Positions 23,312 to 34,695 are shown, counted from the stretch's first letter. The stretch is 47,916 nucleotides of DNA from Bacteroidota bacterium (GCA_013376995.1 JACAAZ010000002.1:1-47916); one strand, 5' to 3'. Notes: generated by a model not told the origin, from the letters alone. Made by a program: numbers and translations.

Positions 23312-26300
23312 TTGAAAAGAACTACTTTTTTGGCGATATCTTTTTTTGTGATATTGCTCTTAGGAATTCAGAAGATCGGTTTACCCCAGGTTGTTATAAG
23401 CCAGATTTATGGAGGTGGGGGAAATACGAATGCTATTTACAAAAATGATTTTATTGAACTTTTTAACCGTGGAGCAGTTTCGGTGAATATTACAGGCTGG
23501 TCTGTTCAATATACCAGTGCTGCAGGTTCTTCGTGGGCATCAAATCAAACTAACATTACATCAAACGTAACCCTGGCCCCCGGGCAGTACTTCCTTATCC
23601 AGGAAGGTTCAGGCGGCTCTGTTGGTGTTACGCTGCCAACCGCTGATCTTACCGGTACTATCGGATTATCTGCTACAGCCGGGAAAATTGCCCTTGTAAG
23701 TTCAACTACCGCCTTAACAGGTACCTGCCCTACAGGTGGCTCCATAATTGATTTTGTTGGCTATGGTTCGGGAGCCAGCTGTTACGAAGGATCAGCCGCT
23801 GCCCCGGCTCCATCTAATACAACAGCCATCCTCCGCGCATCCAATGGTTGCCAGGATAATAATATAAACTCAACAGATTTTTCAACAGGAACTCCTCTTC
23901 CAAGAAATACGGCAACAACATTTAATCCTTGCTCAAACCCAATCATCACAATATCTGCTTCCGCTCTCACCGGCTTCAGCTACAGTTTTGGAACCGGACC
24001 GTCTGCAGAGCAAACTTTTAATGTTTCCGGCAGTAATCTCTCCGGCCCCATCAGTATTGTTGGAACTACCGATTTTGAGATTTCCCTTTCACCGGGAACT
24101 GGATATACAACACCATTAGTTCTTACTCCTTCATCAGGATCTGTTTCAAGCACACCTGTTTACGTACGTCTTAAAACCGGACTAGCAATAGGAACATACT
24201 CTTCAGAACTGATAAACCTCACATCTGCCGGAGCAACCAGCAAGACAGTTAGCTGTTCCGGCTCAGTAACTTCACCTGCCCTTACAGTAGGCACTATTAC
24301 AGGTTTTGGTGACCAGGTCATAAATACAACTTCTGCTGAAAAAAACTATGCAGTAACAGGTTCAAACCTTTCTGGTAACGTGGTAATTGTGCCACCTGCA
24401 GGGTTTGAAATTTCGACATGGACAGGAGCCGGTTTCGTAGCCACGAATCCAATTATCCTTAGCCCGTCATCCGGTTCTGTTAACTCAACAGTTTATGTCA
24501 GGTTCTCCCCGTCTGTTACAGGCTCTTATTCGGGGAACATCACACACAATAGTAGTGGTGCTGCACAACAAAATGTTGCTGTAAGCGGTAATGGCATTTA
24601 TAACACACCAAGCAATCATGTTTCCGGCTTTGCTGCAACAGTAAGTGATGCATCAACAATTAGTTTGTCATGGCTCGACAATAATGGTTCAGTCCCTGCA
24701 AGCGGCTTCCTGATCCTGGCAAATACTACAGGCACTTTCGCTGCCCCGGTTAACGGGACTCCTCAAACGGATGATGCTGTGCTGAGTGATGGAAGCGGAA
24801 TACTGAATATAGCGCCAGGAGTGCAATCCTGTTCCTGGACAGGTTTGTCTGCAAATACAATTTACTACTTCGTTATCTATCCTTACTCAAATGCCGGGAC
24901 ATCCATCCTTTACAAAACAACTCCAGCAGCTCCGCAATCTTCTTCCTCCATTCAAATAATCACTCAAACAATAGCCGCCTGGGTATTTGATAACACGCTT
25001 GCATCACCTGGTACTCCAACATCAGTTCCCGCTGATCTGGGCACTCAGGCCGGGACGGCAAATCTTTACGCAGATGGCACCAATGGATCTTCTTCCTGGT
25101 CGCAGGCTTCTGAACTTTCAGCATTCAGCGGAACAACACTCAATGATCCCAGGGTGGGATCAACCTTTGCAGGCATGTCATATTCCCCGCAGGGAGGTTC
25201 CGGTATTTCTGCCAATGGCAAGAGTATGATCATCAAGTTTTCAATGGCTGGTTACCAGGATCCGATTCTCTCTTTTGCAACAAGGGGAACATCCACAGGA
25301 TTTACAACTCATCAGTGGGCATGGAGTACTGATAATGTGAGCTATACAAATTTTGGGACCAATACAGCCAATACAACGGCTACTTTCCTTACCCGTACGC
25401 TTGACATGAGTTCCATCAATAACCTTGATCAGGCTTCAACTGTTTATCTTAGAATAACTTACTCCGGCGCTACCTCCAGCTCAGGAAACAACAGGATTGA
25501 TAATATTGTCCTTACAGCAACATCTGCAACTTCTGCACCTTTAACCCAGGCTCATGACCTCGTATTCAGCAATGTAGCCGGCACTTCAATGACTGTGGGA
25601 TGGACAAACGGTTCCGGAAGTAAAAGGTGTGTAGTTATTAACACGTCCAATAGCTTCACCACACCCTTAAATGGGACAGATCCTCCTGCAAGCTCAATTT
25701 ACGCTGGTAGTGGAGAGCAGGTAGTCTTTAATGGGACCGGTAATACTGTCAACGTCAGCGGTTTGTCATCTAGCACAACCTATTGGTTTAAAGTTTTTGA
25801 ATTTAATGGGACAGGGACCGGATCTAGTTATTGTACAGCTTCAGGAGTAAATAATCCGATGAGCCAGCTTACCCTCTTTGTTGCCGGGCCACCACATTTA
25901 TCTTCTCCAACTGCATCTGCAATTTCCACTAATTCAGGGATAATTGGCGGAACAATATTAAATGATGGAGGAAGTCCTCTACTGGAGCGTGGAACAATAT
26001 GGAGCATAAATTCGCCGGTGGCAATTACGGATAATAAATTGGCTGAAGGCGGTACCACAACTGGCTCATTTTCGCATTTACGATCAGGTTTGCCATCCGG
26101 TACAGAAATATTCTATGCCATATATGCAACGAATGCTCTTGGTACAGCCATTTCAAGCCAATCAAGTTTCTTCACTCTTGCTGATGAGCCTGACAGCCAG
26201 GCAATCAATTTTACCTCAGCCACACCATTGAGTTCCAGTATTACAATTACCTGGACAGACAATGATGGGATACAGCCTGCAACAGGGTTCCTCGTCCTGG

Positions 26301-27868
26301 CAAACACAACGGGGACATTTACTGCACCGGTTGATGGTGTTCCACAAACAGATGATCTTGTTCTGAATGACGGAAATGCAAAAGTCAATATATCCCATGG
26401 ACAGCAGAGTTTTACCTGGACAGGGTTAAATCCTTCCACTACCTATTATTTTTCGATTTACCCGTATACAAACAGCGGTTCCAGTATTGATTATAAAAAC
26501 GGTGCTACAGCTCCTGTAACTACTGCAACAACTACGGGAGCTGTATATTCATGGATTGGCTCTGACAATGGGGCCTGGACTACAGCAACCAATTGGTCAC
26601 CATTACGGGCAACACCCAGCTCAAATGACATACTTCAGTTCAATGATGGCACAACACGCACGGTAACAGCTGTGCCAAACCAGACTGTTGCAAAGCTTAT
26701 CATTTCAGGTAATTCAAAAGTGACATTTGCAGGAAGCAACACATTGACCATTTCCGGCACATTGAACCTGTCGGGCGGATTACTTTCCTTATCTTCGGCA
26801 AACCTGTTACTTGGTCCTTCAGCTTTTATTGCGGGGGCTCCTTCTGCTTCAGCCATGATTATTCCAACCGGTACCGGGCAGTTAAGGAAAGAGATACCTT
26901 CTGCTGGAGGAAGCTTTACATTCCCGGTTGGCGATAATACCGGAACCCCTGAATATTCACCTGTTACAATTTCTTTTACGACAGGTTCATTTGGAACGGG
27001 AAATTATGTTGGCATTTCTCTTTCGAATAGCATGTATCCTGGGATACCATCCGGGGTAAATTATTTGAATCGTTACTGGGCCCTTTCATCAAGCGGGATT
27101 TCAGGCTTTAACTGCAATGCTTTGTTCAACTATCCGGTTGCTGATGTTACCGGAAACGAGGGTTTTATTTCATGTGTCCAGATGACACCGTCACAGATTA
27201 CTTATGGCGTAACAAATGCAATTTTGCATCAGCTAACTGCAGGAAATCTAAGCAGCTTTGGAACATTCACAGGCAGTCAGGTTGACAAATCATTAATTCT
27301 CACTCTATTCCTGGAAGGGTTATATGCAGGAAATGGTATAATGAATAAGGCACAGGATATTTCAGGAAACAAGTTTCCGGGAAATACTGCCGACCAGGTG
27401 ATTGTTGATTTGCACAGTGGAGATGCAGGTAATTATTCCACCATCGAATATTCATCCGGCCTTATTAACCTGAGCACTTCAGGCCAAGCAGAACTTCCGG
27501 TCCCGGCAACACATTCCGGAGCGTATTATATTACGATCCGGCACAGAAACAGCATTTCAACAACAACAGCTTTGCCTGTATCCTTTTCAGGAAATTCCAT
27601 CAGCTATAACTTTTCTGACAATTCAACAAAGGCATTTGGGAACAACCTTATAACTTCTGGTGACGGGAGATACCTGATTTATGGGGGAGATGTGAACCAG
27701 GATGGATATATAAATCAGCTGGATATGGAAGCTGTAAGATTGGATTCAGAAGGCTTCCTTTCAGGTTATATTTCTTCTGATGTAAATGGTGATGATGTTG
27801 TGGATGAATCAGATATGATAATAATAGATAACAATACCGCAAACACGGTATCAACGCTTACCCCCTGA
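23312..27868 (+). CDS. giant modular surface protein with lamin-tail domain and dockerin-like C terminus
   Basis: 1518 residues. Start is TTG: the signal peptide (MKRTTFLAISFFVILLLGIQ) begins exactly there, no ATG is available, and it parallels the MKKTTFIAL start of the next gene. Modules: lamin-tail (LTD) 27-205; two PSAEQTF-type Ig-like units 207-430; Fn3 431-545; a jelly-roll-like domain 553-740 (DNTLASPGTPTS... NNRIDNIVL); Fn3 745-855; a Bacteroidota Fn3-like unit 865-960; Fn3 963-1070; a beta-helical G8-like block 1080-1325 (WIGSDNGAWTTATNWSP ... QLRKEIP ... FPVGDNTGTPEYSPV); and a C-terminal module 1326-1518 with two calcium-type loops DVNQDGYIN and DVNGDDVVD. There is no T9SS sorting domain. 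Probably a cell-surface adhesin or complex component. Confidence 0.88.
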   Translation: MKRTTFLAISFFVILLLGIQKIGLPQVVISQIYGGGGNTNAIYKNDFIELFNRGAVSVNITGWSVQYTSAAGSSWASNQTNITSNVTLAPGQYFLIQEGSGGSVGVTLPTADLTGTIGLSATAGKIALVSSTTALTGTCPTGGSIIDFVGYGSGASCYEGSAAAPAPSNTTAILRASNGCQDNNINSTDFSTGTPLPRNTATTFNPCSNPIITISASALTGFSYSFGTGPSAEQTFNVSGSNLSGPISIVGTTDFEISLSPGTGYTTPLVLTPSSGSVSSTPVYVRLKTGLAIGTYSSELINLTSAGATSKTVSCSGSVTSPALTVGTITGFGDQVINTTSAEKNYAVTGSNLSGNVVIVPPAGFEISTWTGAGFVATNPIILSPSSGSVNSTVYVRFSPSVTGSYSGNITHNSSGAAQQNVAVSGNGIYNTPSNHVSGFAATVSDASTISLSWLDNNGSVPASGFLILANTTGTFAAPVNGTPQTDDAVLSDGSGILNIAPGVQSCSWTGLSANTIYYFVIYPYSNAGTSILYKTTPAAPQSSSSIQIITQTIAAWVFDNTLASPGTPTSVPADLGTQAGTANLYADGTNGSSSWSQASELSAFSGTTLNDPRVGSTFAGMSYSPQGGSGISANGKSMIIKFSMAGYQDPILSFATRGTSTGFTTHQWAWSTDNVSYTNFGTNTANTTATFLTRTLDMSSINNLDQASTVYLRITYSGATSSSGNNRIDNIVLTATSATSAPLTQAHDLVFSNVAGTSMTVGWTNGSGSKRCVVINTSNSFTTPLNGTDPPASSIYAGSGEQVVFNGTGNTVNVSGLSSSTTYWFKVFEFNGTGTGSSYCTASGVNNPMSQLTLFVAGPPHLSSPTASAISTNSGIIGGTILNDGGSPLLERGTIWSINSPVAITDNKLAEGGTTTGSFSHLRSGLPSGTEIFYAIYATNALGTAISSQSSFFTLADEPDSQAINFTSATPLSSSITITWTDNDGIQPATGFLVLANTTGTFTAPVDGVPQTDDLVLNDGNAKVNISHGQQSFTWTGLNPSTTYYFSIYPYTNSGSSIDYKNGATAPVTTATTTGAVYSWIGSDNGAWTTATNWSPLRATPSSNDILQFNDGTTRTVTAVPNQTVAKLIISGNSKVTFAGSNTLTISGTLNLSGGLLSLSSANLLLGPSAFIAGAPSASAMIIPTGTGQLRKEIPSAGGSFTFPVGDNTGTPEYSPVTISFTTGSFGTGNYVGISLSNSMYPGIPSGVNYLNRYWALSSSGISGFNCNALFNYPVADVTGNEGFISCVQMTPSQITYGVTNAILHQLTAGNLSSFGTFTGSQVDKSLILTLFLEGLYAGNGIMNKAQDISGNKFPGNTADQVIVDLHSGDAGNYSTIEYSSGLINLSTSGQAELPVPATHSGAYYITIRHRNSISTTTALPVSFSGNSISYNFSDNSTKAFGNNLITSGDGRYLIYGGDVNQDGYINQLDMEAVRLDSEGFLSGYISSDVNGDDVVDESDMIIIDNNTANTVSTLTP

Positions 27869-28021
27869 TCTGAAAACTATGACTTTTGTTGCACAAATAA
27901 CTACTAATTTCGCAGCCAAATTATCTGTTTTTCAAAGCAGGAATTCTCAGATTTCATCGTATATTAGACCCCCCAATTTCAGACTGAAATCCATATTAAA
28001 ACATAATAATTAAAATAAAAT

Positions 28022-28051
28022 CCAAAAACCCAAACCCAAATCCAACAACTT
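28022..28051 (+). promoter_or_regulatory. A/C-rich leader before a giant surface gene
   Basis: Thirty bases made of CCAAA/CCCAAA units directly before the ATG, without guanine and so unstructured. Similar leaders precede the genes at 35903 and 44324. Confidence 0.4.
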
Positions 28052-31000
28052 ATGAAAAAAACTACTTTTATTGCCCTATTTACTGCGGCAATTTTGCTAA
28101 TTGGCTTCCACTCGAGCAGCTGGGGGCAGGCAATCCTATATGAGGATTTCAATTACACAGTTCCCGGTAATATTGGTGGAAACACTACTGCAAGTGGAAC
28201 AACCAACAACAACTGGACAACTCATAGTAACACGAAAGTTGGCACCGATGATGTTGTTGCTTCAAGTTTGACTTATACAGGTTTAAGTAATCCCACAGGA
28301 AATAAAGTATTTATTCCCGGAAATAACACAACTACACCGCGTGATGTAAACAGGGGCTTTACCAGTACTGCAACTGTGCTGTATTATTCAGCATTGATTC
28401 AAGTAGTTGATAACACTCAACTTGGAACTGCTGATGACTATTTTATGAACTTTGGAGCAACTTCAGGAGCAACTGTAACAAGCTTTGGAGGAAAATTGGG
28501 AATCAAATCTGTTAATGCAGGCGCCAATTTCAGACTTAGCATCAATAACACATCTGGTGGTACAGTCACATTTACTGAATTCGCAACAGATCTTTCTTTT
28601 GGTACTACCTATTTAGTAGTAGTTAAATATGATAGAAGTGTGAGTCCTACTGTTGCTAGTTTATGGGTTAATCCTGTTTCACTCGGGGGAACCGAACCAG
28701 CCGGGTCTGTATCAAATTCTAGTGGTACAGGTACCTTTGCTGCTTTTGCATCAATCTGTCTGAGAAATAGTTCAGGTACACCAAAAGCCAACATTGATGA
28801 AATCCGCATTGGAACTACCTGGGCTGATGTTACTCCGGGTGTTGCTGTTGTTGCTCCTACAGTTACCACGCAAACTCCTACAACAATTGGTACAACTTCA
28901 GCTACCGGTAATGGTAACATCACTGCAACCGGCGGAGAAAACCCCGGTACACGTGGTTTTTGCTGGGATCTTTCTACGAATGCTGACCCAACAACCGCTT
29001 CAGCACATACAACTGAAACCGGCAGTTTCGCAGCTGGTGCTTTTACAGGATCTATTACAGGCCTGACTGTAAATACCAGTTATAAAGTCCGTGCCTATGC
29101 TATCAATAGTGCAGGTACAAGCTATGGAGATCCGCTTACCTTTACCACTTCAGCCTCTCCTTCAATTACAGTTTCCACAAACACTCTCACAGGATTTACA
29201 TATACCGGAGCAGGGCCTTCAGCTGAACAAACCTTTACTGTTTCTGGTACGAACCTTACAGCTCCCCTTGTTGTTGCACCAGCAACTGATTATGAAGTTT
29301 CTCTTTCAACCGGCACTGGATTCACAACACCAATCTCTTTGACACCGAGTTCAGGAACAGTATCAACTACAACCATTTATGTACGTCTTAAAGGTGGTTT
29401 GGCTATTGGCACCTACAGTACTTTAGAAAATATTGTTGCTTCTTCAACTACAGCATCGCAAACAATAGCTTGCAGCGGTTCTGTCACTGCACCAGCTCCT
29501 GCAATTACACTTGGCGCTACTTCCTTGACTTTTGGAAGCCAAACCGTCAACACCACCTCAGCAGAGCAAACCTATACCGTTTCAGGAATCAACCTGACAG
29601 CTGATGTTACGGTTACGCCCCCCTCAGGATATAAAATCTCCACCACTACCGGCACAGGTTATGTAACCACACCGATAGTACTTACACAGACCGGTGGCAC
29701 CCTGGCTACAACAAATATCTACGTTGTGTTTGCCCCAACACTTGCTCAGTCCTATCCTGGAAACATCACCCATGTAAGTGGCGCTGTTACCCAAAATGTG
29801 GCCGTCACCGGAACTGGTGTAAATGCAATCACCAATCCTGTGCCACAGGCAATCCCTTATTCACAGGATTTCTCAGCTCTTGTCTGGGCATCAACAACCT
29901 ACCCGGCCGGATGGCAAGGATGGCAAATCGGCTCACCCAGTGCAGCTTATTCCACTGCTGCCCCTACAGCTGACAGGGTTTTAGCACCTTCAGTAACTGC
30001 AAACAGTACTTCCGGTAACGTCAACAATTATAATGGCGCTGTTGGATTCCTGAATACCTCTTCACTTGATTTATCCTTAGTGCTGGCTATCGATGCAACA
30101 GGCGCTTCCAATGTCAACCTGGCTTATGATATCAGCACTATCCGGAACCCTTATGATGGTACAACCAATACCCGTATCAACGAAGTTTCCCCTCAATACA
30201 GAATTGGTACCAGTGGTGCTTTCACCACCATAACCGGTTTCGAATACCAAAATAATACAACTCTGCAAACTGGATCTGTTACCACTCCTCAAAATGTGGT
30301 GACTAAAACCTTAGTACTTCCTTCAGCATGTGATAACCAATCTATCGTCCAGATCAGGTGGGCTTCCAAACAGGTTTCAGGAGCAGGAGGAAGACCAAGT
30401 TTTGCAGTGGATAATATTTCTGTAACCAATGGTGGCTCTGCCACTGTTGCAGCTCCAATATTTGCACCTCCGGGTGGAAATTATGTAACTAACCAGAGTG
30501 TAACTATTTCCTGCAGCACTCCAAGTTCTGAGATTCGTTATACAACCGACGGAACTGATCCTACTGCAACATCAACTCTTTTTAATATTTCTACACCAAT
30601 TTTAGTTAATGCTACAACAACCCTCAAAGCAAAAGCATTTGCAGCAGGGATGACAGCCAGTGCGACAGTTACCGCAGTATATACTTTCCCTGTACAGGTT
30701 ACTTCGATTGCAGCATTGCGCGCCGGGTTAACAAACGGGACAGTATATAAACTTACGAGCCAGGCCATTGTTACCTATCATCGCCCTTCAAACCTTGCAA
30801 ACCAGATTTGGCTTCAGGATGCAACCGGCGCTATTGTTACCTATGACGTAGGTGGTAATATAACTACAGATTATCAAATTGGTGACGGCGTAACCGGATT
30901 GACAGGAACAATACAATCATATAACCAGTTGCTTGAGCTCATCCCATCTGTTGGTGCTGATCCAGGTCCTGCTTCGTCAACAGGAAATACCATAACACCA

Positions 31001-34000
31001 ATTGCCAGAAGTTTATCTACCCTAACTTCAGCTGATCAATCCAAACTTGTATCCATTCCGAATGTTTCTTTCACCAATCCTACAGGGAATTTTGCCTATG
31101 CTCAGGTAGCAGGTACCCAGGCAGGTATTGCTTATCCCATCACGGATAATAATGGTTCAGGTACTGGAACATTCCAGACTTTGTTATCGGAGGCTGATTA
31201 TATCGGAAGCCCAATACCAACCATTCCGCAGAAAATTGTTGGATTAGTTGATCAATATGGGGCCAACATTACAATTACACCTCGTGTTGCTGCAGATATG
31301 ACCCCGTTTGCACCATCATGGACTTCAGGCTGGCCAAAAGCAGAAAATGCAAGCCAAACCGTATTTACAGCTAAAGTAAATATCGATGTTCCCGGTACAG
31401 CTTATTTTGTAGTTCTGCCAAGCGGAGCTCCAGCTCCAACTGCCTTGCAGGTAAAGAATGGCCAGAATGCAGCCGGTGTTGCCCTGGCATCCAACCTTTT
31501 TGGAACCATCCCTTGTGCAGCCGGAAGTACTGAATATGTTGCTCCTGTAACTGGTTTAACAGCTGCAACCACCTACAATGTTTACTTCGTTGCAGAAGCT
31601 TATACTACACTACAAGCTGCTCCGGTCATGGTTCCGGTTACCACTACGCTTGGGGGAACTCCTCCGGTTGTATTGTCTCCAACCGCCACATCCATTACTG
31701 ATGTAAGCGCTATTCTAGGTGGAGATATTTCATCAAACGGCGGTCAGCCTGTTCTTGAAAGAGGAACTGTATGGAGCACAGCGACACCTGTTCTTGCTAC
31801 AGACCATAAGCTTGCAGAAGGCGGAACAGCCATTGGCGTTTTCTCACATCTCCGCACCACACTCCCAACCGCCACGCATATCTATTATGCTGCCTATGCT
31901 AAGAATGCCCTGGGAACAACCCTCTCATCAGAAGGTAGTTTCTATACACTCTCATCAGAACCCACCAACCACGTAACAGGATTAACTGCATCGTCCAACA
32001 CAACAACTACAGTTCTTGTATCATGGACTGATGCTACTACAGGAGCTGTTCTTCCAGAAAAATACCTGATAAAGGGTAGCAATGTCAGCTATGCAGCAAT
32101 TACTGACCCTGTTGATGGTACTCCTGAAGCAGATGGAGGATTGGTTTATAATGTTGCACAAGGAGTAGGAAATCACACATTCACCGGTTTAATATTGGGT
32201 ACTCCATATTACTTTAAGATATACCCATATACCGGTTCCGCTGCTACTATCAACTATAAAACCACTGCAACCGTTCCACAGGCTACAGCGACAACACTCT
32301 CTGCAGTAACTTACACCTGGTCAGGTGCCGACAATGGATTATGGACAGATGCGACTAACTGGACTCCAAACAGGACCGCTCCGGACATCCAGGACCGTTT
32401 GGTATTTAATGATAATACTACCAAAACCGTAACGGGTGTAACCACTCAATCGATCGGACAATTACATGTAGTTGGTACAACTACAGCCGTAACCCTTGTA
32501 GCTGCCGCAACAGGAACTGTAGTTACTATCAGTGGTTTGGTAGGAAGCGCTGACCTCATCGTAAATCCGGGTTGTGCGTTAAACCTTTATGGAACCAACA
32601 CTCTTTCACTGACATTGGGAGCATCTGCAACCGGATCTATTGATGGGAATATGACTTTCTCTTCAACGGCCAGTACAGCTCATAGGCTGATTTCCGGTGC
32701 AGCAGGGGCCATTACATTTAATAACGGATCTGTATTTACTGCCGGCGCCTTCTTCAATGGAAACGCATTTGGAACACTTCCGTTAAATTCGGTTATCTTC
32801 ATGCCCGGATCAACTTATGTCCACTTCTCTGGTAGCAGCCCATTTGGTGCTTCTCAGCCAAACAGTGTTGTTGTTTTTCAACATGGAAGTCTTTGCAAGG
32901 TTACTGGCCCTGTAACCCCTAGTTACTCCGGCAGGACATATTCCAATCTTGAATACGACTATCCAACTGGAATTTTCACACAAACAGGAGCTTCTGCTGT
33001 TGTTATGGATAACTTAACCGTTACAAACGGCACCTTGAATTTTGGTGTTACAGCCATTCCTGGACATACAATTAAGGGTAATATCACTGTAGGAGCAGGA
33101 GGTATTCTTAATTTCAATCCTGGTTCAGCTTCAACTATCACTCTTGGCGGAACAGGCAACCAGACTATTTCAGGAACCGGTGCCATTTCAGGGAATGCAA
33201 ACCTCAATCTTGTTGTAGCGAATGGTTCAGGTGTAACCTTCGATAACAATATGACCCTTGATGGAATGATCACCTTGAACAGCAATAATAACATCGTTCT
33301 CGGAACGGGCAACCTTACACTTGGTACAGCTGCCACCATTTCAGGCACCTTCTCTGCTTCAAGCATGGTAATAGCTTCAGGAACAGGGCAGTTAAGGAAA
33401 ACTTTCTCTGCTACTTCTGCCACCAGCTACACATTCCCTGTTGGAGATAACACAGGCACTCCCGAATATTCCCCGGTTAGCCTTAATTTTTCCACTCCTA
33501 GCTCAACCAGCGGTTATGTAGGTGTTAACCTTGTAAATTCAGCTTATCCTTCGGTAACCGGTGATCATATTGCCCGTTACTGGAATCTTTCCACATCCGG
33601 ACTCACAGGATATACCTGCAGTGCACAGTTCAACTATGTTCTTGCTGATGTATCAGGAACTGAAAGCAATATCTATTGCTACCGGGTTGACCCAACTGTC
33701 AATCTCTTCAGTGCTGCCAACACAACTTCACATTTCCTTACAGCTACCGGCCTTACAGGATTCGGAACATTTACAGGCAAGGAACAACCTCCTACAACCA
33801 AAACCCTGAACCTGAAGATTTTCCTTGAAAGTTTGTTTAACGGCACCAACATGAACCAGGCTATGGACATGACTCCAACACCAAAGTTCACTGCCCCTGT
33901 TGCTGACCAGGTTACCGTAGAATTACACAATACATTTGCCCCGTATGATATGGTTCTTACCTTCAGCAATGTTAATGTGAATATAGATGGAACCGCTCCT

Positions 34001-34381
34001 ATTACTACTGTTCCGGGAGCATTAACAGGAAGCTACTACATTGTAGTAAAACACCGCAATAGTATAGAAACCTGGGATGCTACCCCTGTCAGTTTTTCCG
34101 GCTCAGGACCTTTCAGCTATGATTTCACAACATCTGCTGATAAAGCTTTTGGCAATAACTTAAAATCAATGGGAAGCATTTTTGCACTTTTTGCAGGAGA
34201 TGTTACCCAGGATGGTGTTGTCGATGGTTCTGACATGGCTAATGTTGATAATTCAAGCACTGCCATTCTCTTAGGTTATACTACCGACGATGTAAATGGT
34301 GACGGAGTTGTTGACGGCTCAGATATGGCTATTGTTGACAATAACGCAACTGCCATTGTTCAGGCAGTTAGGCCTCAATAA
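28052..34381 (+). CDS. giant modular surface protein (2109 residues) with dockerin-like C terminus
   Basis: Signal peptide 1-26 (SSWGQ). Modules: a lectin-like or LamG-like jelly roll 27-262 (ILYEDFNYTVPGNIGG ... IDEIRIG); Fn3-like 268-370; a PSAEQTF pair 371-600, homologous to the same pair in the preceding protein; a second jelly roll 605-795 ending FAVDNISV; a chitobiase-C-like module 800-885 (PPGGNYVTNQSVTI... YTTDGTDPT); an OB-fold/DUF5689-like domain 886-1090 (LTSQAIVTY... IWLQDATGAIVTY); further Fn3-like units to 1410; a beta-helical block 1420-1910 opening YTWSGADNGLWTDATNW; and the shared C-terminal module 1915-2109 with DVTQDGVVD and DVNGDGVVD. No T9SS sorting domain. It lies 183 bases after the preceding giant with no terminator between them. 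Confidence 0.88.
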   Translation: MKKTTFIALFTAAILLIGFHSSSWGQAILYEDFNYTVPGNIGGNTTASGTTNNNWTTHSNTKVGTDDVVASSLTYTGLSNPTGNKVFIPGNNTTTPRDVNRGFTSTATVLYYSALIQVVDNTQLGTADDYFMNFGATSGATVTSFGGKLGIKSVNAGANFRLSINNTSGGTVTFTEFATDLSFGTTYLVVVKYDRSVSPTVASLWVNPVSLGGTEPAGSVSNSSGTGTFAAFASICLRNSSGTPKANIDEIRIGTTWADVTPGVAVVAPTVTTQTPTTIGTTSATGNGNITATGGENPGTRGFCWDLSTNADPTTASAHTTETGSFAAGAFTGSITGLTVNTSYKVRAYAINSAGTSYGDPLTFTTSASPSITVSTNTLTGFTYTGAGPSAEQTFTVSGTNLTAPLVVAPATDYEVSLSTGTGFTTPISLTPSSGTVSTTTIYVRLKGGLAIGTYSTLENIVASSTTASQTIACSGSVTAPAPAITLGATSLTFGSQTVNTTSAEQTYTVSGINLTADVTVTPPSGYKISTTTGTGYVTTPIVLTQTGGTLATTNIYVVFAPTLAQSYPGNITHVSGAVTQNVAVTGTGVNAITNPVPQAIPYSQDFSALVWASTTYPAGWQGWQIGSPSAAYSTAAPTADRVLAPSVTANSTSGNVNNYNGAVGFLNTSSLDLSLVLAIDATGASNVNLAYDISTIRNPYDGTTNTRINEVSPQYRIGTSGAFTTITGFEYQNNTTLQTGSVTTPQNVVTKTLVLPSACDNQSIVQIRWASKQVSGAGGRPSFAVDNISVTNGGSATVAAPIFAPPGGNYVTNQSVTISCSTPSSEIRYTTDGTDPTATSTLFNISTPILVNATTTLKAKAFAAGMTASATVTAVYTFPVQVTSIAALRAGLTNGTVYKLTSQAIVTYHRPSNLANQIWLQDATGAIVTYDVGGNITTDYQIGDGVTGLTGTIQSYNQLLELIPSVGADPGPASSTGNTITPIARSLSTLTSADQSKLVSIPNVSFTNPTGNFAYAQVAGTQAGIAYPITDNNGSGTGTFQTLLSEADYIGSPIPTIPQKIVGLVDQYGANITITPRVAADMTPFAPSWTSGWPKAENASQTVFTAKVNIDVPGTAYFVVLPSGAPAPTALQVKNGQNAAGVALASNLFGTIPCAAGSTEYVAPVTGLTAATTYNVYFVAEAYTTLQAAPVMVPVTTTLGGTPPVVLSPTATSITDVSAILGGDISSNGGQPVLERGTVWSTATPVLATDHKLAEGGTAIGVFSHLRTTLPTATHIYYAAYAKNALGTTLSSEGSFYTLSSEPTNHVTGLTASSNTTTTVLVSWTDATTGAVLPEKYLIKGSNVSYAAITDPVDGTPEADGGLVYNVAQGVGNHTFTGLILGTPYYFKIYPYTGSAATINYKTTATVPQATATTLSAVTYTWSGADNGLWTDATNWTPNRTAPDIQDRLVFNDNTTKTVTGVTTQSIGQLHVVGTTTAVTLVAAATGTVVTISGLVGSADLIVNPGCALNLYGTNTLSLTLGASATGSIDGNMTFSSTASTAHRLISGAAGAITFNNGSVFTAGAFFNGNAFGTLPLNSVIFMPGSTYVHFSGSSPFGASQPNSVVVFQHGSLCKVTGPVTPSYSGRTYSNLEYDYPTGIFTQTGASAVVMDNLTVTNGTLNFGVTAIPGHTIKGNITVGAGGILNFNPGSASTITLGGTGNQTISGTGAISGNANLNLVVANGSGVTFDNNMTLDGMITLNSNNNIVLGTGNLTLGTAATISGTFSASSMVIASGTGQLRKTFSATSATSYTFPVGDNTGTPEYSPVSLNFSTPSSTSGYVGVNLVNSAYPSVTGDHIARYWNLSTSGLTGYTCSAQFNYVLADVSGTESNIYCYRVDPTVNLFSAANTTSHFLTATGLTGFGTFTGKEQPPTTKTLNLKIFLESLFNGTNMNQAMDMTPTPKFTAPVADQVTVELHNTFAPYDMVLTFSNVNVNIDGTAPITTVPGALTGSYYIVVKHRNSIETWDATPVSFSGSGPFSYDFTTSADKAFGNNLKSMGSIFALFAGDVTQDGVVDGSDMANVDNSSTAILLGYTTDDVNGDGVVDGSDMAIVDNNATAIVQAVRPQ

Positions 34382-34393
34382 TTTGAGTAAATT

Positions 34394-34443
34394 ATTCGAA
34401 GAAATTCCCGCTTGCTAACGCGGGAGTTTCTTCGAATTCTTTT
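34394..34443 (+). terminator. strong terminator after the 2109-residue gene
   Basis: An 18-pair stem (34394-34411 with 34420-34437, one G-T pair), an 8-base loop and then TCTTTT, 13 bases after the stop. Confidence 0.85.
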
Positions 34444-34602
34444 AATATCGAACGCCCCCTTTTCTATCTCGTTCTTTGCTTTGTTGATTATTTTATTTCC
34501 CATTGTAAACCAAGAAAATAAACCTTGTTTTATCGAGGATATGAAAACATGCAGGTATTTATCATTTTTTCCCTTTTGGACCCATAATATTCTGAATAGT
34601 AA

Positions 34603-34610
34603 TATATTTG
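34603..34610 (+). promoter_or_regulatory. -7 promoter box for the 382-residue and scaffold genes
   Basis: TATATTTG, exact TAnnTTTG, 86 bases before the ATG at 34696; a TTG lies at 34576, a little further away than usual. Together with the terminator upstream it marks a new transcription unit. Confidence 0.45.
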
Positions 34611-34695
34611 TTTCTAGCATATTTTACGATTGGTCAGCTTCCTTCTCTCCTCAAACTCTTGTTTCAGATTAGCGAAAATCATTGAAACCCCAGCC

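Larger units (their letters stand above)
34382..34695. other. intergenic region
   Basis: Contains the terminator and the -7 box at 34603-34610. Open frames crossing it on both strands run through the hairpin and are not supported. Confidence 0.5.

Noticed and set aside
34375-34672. 81- and 86-residue frames on opposite strands
   Set aside because: Both cross the 18-pair terminator hairpin and the promoter box of the next gene.
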